From Gammaproteobacteria bacterium (GTDB taxonomy: Bacteria; Pseudomonadota; Gammaproteobacteria; Pseudomonadales; Oleiphilaceae), in assembly GCA_003695085.1 (NCBI GenBank), contig RFIV01000259.1:1-9557 (forward strand): DNA of 9,557 bases, in the 5' to 3' direction. A program made the position numbers and the translations under genes. Positions 5,690 to 9,557 of the stretch are shown here, in pieces. The notes under the pieces are model-generated. The model saw only the letters and a list, made by a program, of their open reading frames with translations. It was not told where the DNA came from and searched no databases. Every line of letters starts with the position of its first letter. Positions within the stretch are counted from its first letter, which is position 1.

Positions 5690-7563
5690 GTCTTCGCACC
5701 GGCGCTTTTCTCGGCCTGCTGATCTGGGCTCTGCTGGCAAGCGCATCTACCCATACCGAACGAGAGCTGCGGCTGCATGCTGCGCATCAGGAAGTCTACC
5801 TCTCGAACCTGCTCTGGCTGGCCCCCGCGGACCCGGAGCACAACACCATCGAAACGGTTATCGGACGCGACGCCTTGAGCTGGCAGCAAAATCACCAGGG
5901 CACGATCAACCTCGGGCTGGATGAGCGCGCTTGGTGGATCCGGCTGAATGTTCACAATGCCGATGGCCAGCCACTGGAACGCATACTCGATGTCAGCTAT
6001 CCGCTACTGGATCATGTGGATGTCTATCTTGTCCGAGGCAAAGAGGTTATCAGCCAGTTCACCAGCGGCGACAGCCTGCCCCTGAGCTCGCGCCCGATTC
6101 GCCACCGTCACTTCCTGTTTCCCGTCCGCCTGGAAGCCGACACGCACTATACCCTTTACTTGCGCGTACAAACTGCCGGCAGCCTGCAAGTACCCGTGAC
6201 CCTCTGGTCGCCGGTACGCCTGTTCGAAGCCGACCAGAACCGGATGTTCTGGCAGGCAGGCTTCTTCGGCATCATCGCCGTCATGGCCCTCTACAACCTC
6301 ATCCTGTTTGTGTTCCTCCGTGAGCGGGCCATGCTCTATTACAGCCTGTACGTTATCGCCATTGGTCTGGCCCAGCTCGAACTGCACGGTTTTACCCGCC
6401 AGTTCCTGTGGCCCGATGCGGTGGACTGGGCACAAATTGCCTTCCCGGCCATGGCCTCTGTTTCCATCATCCTGGCCAGCTTGTTCTCCCTGAGCTTTCT
6501 GGACTGCCGTGGCCGTTCCACCCGACTGGCCGCCAGTGTGCTGCGTGCCACCGGACTGAGCGGCGTGCTTTGCCTGACACTGACGCTAACCGCGCCATAC
6601 CACACGGCCGTCAGCTTTGTGGTATTCGCCATTTTCGGAGGGTCAGTCCTGTTTCTGCTGGCAGGGGGGTTGCGCTGGTACCAGGGCCACTCAAGTGCCC
6701 GCTACTTCACCCTGGGCTGGATGACGTTCCTTGTCGGCAATGTGCTGATTTCACTCAGCAAGGGGGGCATACTGCCCTATCTTGCCGGAATCGAATACGC
6801 CCCCCAGGTCGGGATCACGCTGGAAGTGCTGCTCTTTGCCTTCGCGATCTCTCACCGGGTACAGGAAGAACGGCACGCACGCCTGGAGACGCAGCGGCGG
6901 TTGGTCCGGCAGGAACGCGAACTGCGTGAAGCCCGTGAAGAGACGCTCAAGTCACGGGAAGCTCACACGCGTGAACTGGAACAGCGCGTCAGCCTGCGCA
7001 CGGAAGAGCTGAAGGAGGCCATGCAGAAGCTGGCCAATGCGCAGGAAAAGCTGCGTCATATCTCAACACTTGACCCGCTTACGGGGCTGCGAAATGCCGC
7101 CTACTTCAACGATGTGCTCAGAGACGAGTGGAACCGTTGCTCACGCGCAATTTCACCGCTATCGCTGCTGATCCTCGATATCGACAATTTCCGCGGCGTC
7201 AACCAGCAATACAGCCCGCTGGCAGGCGATGAACTCATGCGACAGCTGGCCCACCTGCTCGAGAAAAGGATCCAGCGCGCGGGCGACGGGCTGTTCAAGC
7301 TCGACGGTGACCGGTTTGCCATTCTGCTTCCCCACACGCCCCTGGAAGGCGCTGTCATGGTGGCCGAAGAACTGTGCGAGCGGCTTGCCCACCACCTGTT
7401 TGATGCGGATAGTGCGCGCATACACATTCATGTCAGTGTCGGCGTTGCCTCGGAACTGCCCACCCAGCATGCCGACTGGCAGAGTCTGCCCGAGCTGGCA
7501 TTGCGTGCCCTCAAGGACGCCAAGAAGGGCGGCGGCAACGGCGTCTCCTTCTGTCTGGCCTGA
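5683..7563 (+). CDS. 7TM-DISM membrane sensor with degenerate GGDEF domain
   Basis: This is a 626-residue signalling protein. In order: signal peptide (1-22), periplasmic DISMED2-type sensory domain (about 40-178, with AWWIRLNVHN at 83-92), 7TM-DISM membrane region (about 188-395), a charged coiled coil (395-458), then a C-terminal GGDEF domain (460-625). Periplasmic 7TM-DISM proteins sense ligands, possibly carbohydrates, and pass the signal to a cytoplasmic output. The GGDEF fold is complete: DPLTGLRN (464-471), LLILDIDNF (495-503), N507 and D516 match guanine- and metal-site residues. However, the signature GGDEF is D541-G-D-R-F545, with the first Gly and the key Glu lost, and the late GRN motif reads G617-G-N. 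The product-inhibition motif RxxD is intact (R532-A-G-D535), five residues before the signature as in PleD. I infer poor or no diguanylate cyclase activity but possible c-di-GMP binding. The ribosome site is weak (GGACGGA). Divergent from the dehydrogenase unit. Confidence 0.9.
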   Translation: MTSLRTGAFLGLLIWALLASASTHTERELRLHAAHQEVYLSNLLWLAPADPEHNTIETVIGRDALSWQQNHQGTINLGLDERAWWIRLNVHNADGQPLERILDVSYPLLDHVDVYLVRGKEVISQFTSGDSLPLSSRPIRHRHFLFPVRLEADTHYTLYLRVQTAGSLQVPVTLWSPVRLFEADQNRMFWQAGFFGIIAVMALYNLILFVFLRERAMLYYSLYVIAIGLAQLELHGFTRQFLWPDAVDWAQIAFPAMASVSIILASLFSLSFLDCRGRSTRLAASVLRATGLSGVLCLTLTLTAPYHTAVSFVVFAIFGGSVLFLLAGGLRWYQGHSSARYFTLGWMTFLVGNVLISLSKGGILPYLAGIEYAPQVGITLEVLLFAFAISHRVQEERHARLETQRRLVRQERELREAREETLKSREAHTRELEQRVSLRTEELKEAMQKLANAQEKLRHISTLDPLTGLRNAAYFNDVLRDEWNRCSRAISPLSLLILDIDNFRGVNQQYSPLAGDELMRQLAHLLEKRIQRAGDGLFKLDGDRFAILLPHTPLEGAVMVAEELCERLAHHLFDADSARIHIHVSVGVASELPTQHADWQSLPELALRALKDAKKGGGNGVSFCLA

Positions 7564-7724
7564 TCCCTCACACTCTGTGCGTGTATATTATTTAACCGCT
7601 TTTTCATTTTTCTTTGCTGTCCAAGCCGCCGAACCTGAACTATTCTGATTTTGAGGGAGTCAAAATTATCAGCAGATGCTGAGGCAAACGGAGATCGCCA
7701 GGTACATTCATCAGGGGAGGCATT
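7564..7724 (+). promoter_or_regulatory. prkA upstream region with RpoS-like -10 element
   Basis: This 161-nt stretch contains no convincing gene. CTATTCT at 7640-7646 matches the RpoS-favoured CTATACT in six of seven positions, with no good -35, which RpoS promoters tolerate; transcription would start near 7653. E. coli yeaG (prkA) is known to depend on RpoS, which makes the match more plausible. A T-rich run lies at 7597-7616. The ribosome site is a strong GGGGAGG (7714-7720), four bases before the ATG. I found no sigma54 -24/-12 pair. Confidence 0.4.
7669..7682. repeat. Perfect 6+6 inverted repeat in the prkA leader
   Basis: TCAGCA (7669-7674) and TGCTGA (7677-7682) are exact reverse complements around a GA centre. 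The position is just downstream of the likely transcription start and about 45 bp before the prkA ATG. It fits a small dimeric repressor site, or a five-base-pair RNA hairpin with an AGAT loop. No regulator is assigned. Confidence 0.4.
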
Positions 7725-9557
7725 ATGACCATCTTCAACCAGTTCATGAGCCGGTACGAGTCCAGGCAAGAGGAAGAGATGTCACTCGAGGAATACCTCG
7801 AACTGTGCAAATCCGATCCATCCGCCTACGCATCGGCCTCCGAGCGCATGCTCATGGCCATCGGAGAACCCGAACTGGTGGACACCTCGCGCGATCCACG
7901 CCTGAGCCGCATCTTCTCCAACAAGGTCATCAAACGCTACCCGGAGTTCAACGAGTTCTACGGCATGGAAGAGGCCGTGGAGAATATCGTCTCCTTCTTC
8001 CGCCACGCCGCACAGGGTCTGGAGGAGAAGAAACAGATCCTCTACCTGCTCGGCCCCGTAGGAGGCGGCAAGTCCTCCCTGGCGGAAAAACTCAAGGCGC
8101 TGATGCAGAAGGTGCCCTTCTATGCCATCAAGGGCTCTCCCGTTTACGAGTCCCCGCTCGGCCTCTTCGATCCCAAGGAAGATGCGGACATTCTCGAAGA
8201 GCAGTACGGCATCCCGCGCCGCTACCTGAACTACATCATGTCCCCCTGGGCGGTGAAGCGACTGAATGAATTTGGCGGCGACATCCGCAAATTCCGGGTC
8301 GTCAAACTCTATCCCTCGGTGCTCAATCAGATCGCCATTGCCAAGACCGAGCCGGGGGACGAGAACAACCAGGACATTTCCTCGCTCGTCGGCAAGGTCA
8401 ACATCCGCATGCTGGAGGACTTCCCCCAGCATGATCCGGATGCCTACAGCTTCTCCGGCGGCCTCAACAAGGCCAACCAGGGCATCCTGGAATTCGTGGA
8501 GATGTTCAAGGCGCCGATCAAGGTGCTGCACCCGTTGCTGACGGCCACGCAGGAAGGCAACTACAACACCACGGAAGGCATGAGTGCCGTACCCTTCGAA
8601 GGCATTGTACTCGCCCACTCCAACGAGTCCGAGTGGCAGGCCTTCCGCAACAACAAGAACAACGAGGCCTTCCTCGACCGGATCTACATCGTCAAGGTGC
8701 CCTACTGCCTGCGGGTGACCGAAGAAATCCAGATTTACGACAAGCTCATCCGCAACAGTTCGCTCGCCGGCGCACCCTGTGCCCCGGACACCCTCAAGAT
8801 GCTGGCCGAGTTCACCGTGCTCTCGCGCCTGAAGGAGCCGGAAAATTCCAGCATCTACAGCAAGATGAAGGTCTATGACGGGCAGAACATCAAGGACACC
8901 GATCCCAAGGCCAAGTCCATTCAGGAATACCGGGATGCGGCCGGCGTGGACGAAGGCATGGACGGTCTGTCCACCCGCTTTGCCTTCAAGATCCTGTCCA
9001 AGGTCTTCAACTTCGATACCACCGAAATTGCGGCCAACCCGGTCCACCTGCTCTACGTGCTGGAAAAACAGATCGAGCAGGAGCAGTTTCCGCAGGAAAT
9101 CCAGGACCGCTACCTGCGCTTCATCAAGGAGTTCCTGGCCCCTCAATACGTGGAATTCATTGGCAAGGAAATCCAGACCGCGTATCTCGAGTCGTACAGC
9201 GAATATGGCCAGAACATCTTCGACCGCTACGTCACCTATGCCGACTTCTGGATTCAGGACCAGGAATACCGCGACCCGGAGACGGGCGAGATCTTCGACC
9301 GCTCGGCCATCAACGACGAACTGGAAAAGATCGAAAAACCAGCCGGGATCAGCAACCCGAAGGACTTCCGCAACGAGGTGGTCAACTTCGTGCTGCGCGC
9401 CCGGGCCAACAATGCCGGCAAGAATCCCTCCTGGCTGAGCTACGAGAAGCTGCGTGCGGTGATCGAGAAGAAGATGTTCTCCAACACCGAGGACCTGTTG
9501 CCGGTCATCTCCTTCAACGCCAAGGCCTCTGCCGACGATCAGAAGAAGCACCAGGAC
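7725..9557 (+). CDS. prkA: PrkA (YeaG) serine protein kinase, C-terminus cut by window edge
   Basis: The frame from ATG 7725 runs 611 codons to the last base without a stop; E. coli YeaG has 644 residues, so about 33 are missing. The protein is near-identical in layout to YeaG. It has an N-terminal AAA+ type domain with Walker A GPVGGGKSS (110-118) after KKQILYLL, conserved blocks such as YGIPRRYLNYIMSPWAVKRL (161-180), KTEPGDENNQDIS and APIKVLHPLLTATQEGNYN, then the C-terminal PrkA domain with IGKEIQTAYLESYSEYGQNI and KIEKPAGISNPKDFRNE. PrkA proteins are cytoplasmic ATPases/kinases linked to starvation and stationary-phase stress; in B. subtilis PrkA acts in sporulation, and YeaG is tied to nitrogen stress in E. 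coli. In many gammaproteobacteria prkA is followed by DUF444 (yeaH) and SpoVR-type genes, which would lie just past the right edge. Start chosen by GGGGAGG and by similarity from residue 2 on. Confidence 0.96.
   Translation, partial: MTIFNQFMSRYESRQEEEMSLEEYLELCKSDPSAYASASERMLMAIGEPELVDTSRDPRLSRIFSNKVIKRYPEFNEFYGMEEAVENIVSFFRHAAQGLEEKKQILYLLGPVGGGKSSLAEKLKALMQKVPFYAIKGSPVYESPLGLFDPKEDADILEEQYGIPRRYLNYIMSPWAVKRLNEFGGDIRKFRVVKLYPSVLNQIAIAKTEPGDENNQDISSLVGKVNIRMLEDFPQHDPDAYSFSGGLNKANQGILEFVEMFKAPIKVLHPLLTATQEGNYNTTEGMSAVPFEGIVLAHSNESEWQAFRNNKNNEAFLDRIYIVKVPYCLRVTEEIQIYDKLIRNSSLAGAPCAPDTLKMLAEFTVLSRLKEPENSSIYSKMKVYDGQNIKDTDPKAKSIQEYRDAAGVDEGMDGLSTRFAFKILSKVFNFDTTEIAANPVHLLYVLEKQIEQEQFPQEIQDRYLRFIKEFLAPQYVEFIGKEIQTAYLESYSEYGQNIFDRYVTYADFWIQDQEYRDPETGEIFDRSAINDELEKIEKPAGISNPKDFRNEVVNFVLRARANNAGKNPSWLSYEKLRAVIEKKMFSNTEDLLPVISFNAKASADDQKKHQD

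Noticed and set aside
5623..5746. N-terminal extension of the dehydrogenase to 5746
   Set aside because: It would run 64 bp into the divergent gene's coding region, is Arg-rich without similarity, and a well-placed ribosome site supports 5623.
7569..7616. Possible terminator after the GGDEF-domain gene (CACA-CTC-TGTG hairpin then T-rich run)
   Set aside because: The stem is only four base pairs and the T-rich stretch begins about 18 nt later and is interrupted, so it does not meet the form of a rho-independent terminator.
7676..8269. A 197-codon plus-strand frame overlapping the prkA start
   Set aside because: It is out of frame with prkA and Arg/His/Pro-rich, and its overlap is explained by prkA. 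Its ATG falls inside the dyad and has no ribosome site.
7782..9551. A 589-codon open frame on the minus strand, opposite prkA
   Set aside because: It lies wholly inside the highly conserved prkA gene and reads as Leu/Val/Gly/Asp/Glu/His-rich sequence with no recognisable domain. This is typical of antisense frames in GC-rich genes with strong third-position bias.

Overview
This window looks like chromosomal DNA from a gammaproteobacterium of moderately high GC (roughly 60% by eye). The reasons are gene content and protein similarity: a PrkA/YeaG kinase very close to the enterobacterial protein, a YihY/BrkB-type membrane protein, YjbQ, DUF2905, DUF1499 and a DISM-type GGDEF protein. Genus cannot be assigned from sequence alone. 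There is no sign of mobile elements, phage, CRISPR, tRNA or rRNA. Base composition and codon use look even throughout, so I read it as ordinary core or soft-core chromosome.

Layout, left to right. (1) Bases 1-1536, plus strand: C-terminal part of a large DUF748 (AsmA-like) envelope protein that enters from the left edge. (2) Bases 1456-3257, minus strand: a two-gene unit, DUF1499 lipid/secretory-type protein then a YihY family membrane protein, joined by an ATGA overlap. The 3' end of the yihY gene overlaps the 3' end of the DUF748 gene by 81 bp, tail to tail. (3) Bases 3396-5623, minus strand: a tight four-gene unit in transcription order D-2-hydroxyacid dehydrogenase, TIP30-like NAD(P)-binding protein, DUF2905 small membrane protein, YjbQ. 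Junctions are 4-bp overlap, 4-nt gap and 1-bp overlap. The 138-nt gap between units 3 and 2 holds a candidate promoter and an inverted repeat. (4) Bases 5683-7563, plus strand, divergent from unit 3 across a 59-nt gap: a membrane protein with DISMED2, 7TM-DISM, coiled-coil and GGDEF domains. Its GGDEF signature is degenerate (DGDRF), but the RxxD inhibitory-site motif is intact, so it is more likely a c-di-GMP sensor than a synthase. (5) Bases 7725-9557, plus strand: the PrkA serine kinase, cut by the right edge about 30 residues before its expected end. It is preceded by a 161-nt non-coding region with an RpoS-like -10 element and a perfect 6+6 inverted repeat.

The genes do not form one obvious pathway. 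The clearest biological point is the probable conversion of a diguanylate cyclase into a receptor, next to a stress-type kinase. The four-gene minus-strand unit is a compact set of poorly characterised housekeeping or metabolite-handling proteins. I saw no convincing entirely new system.
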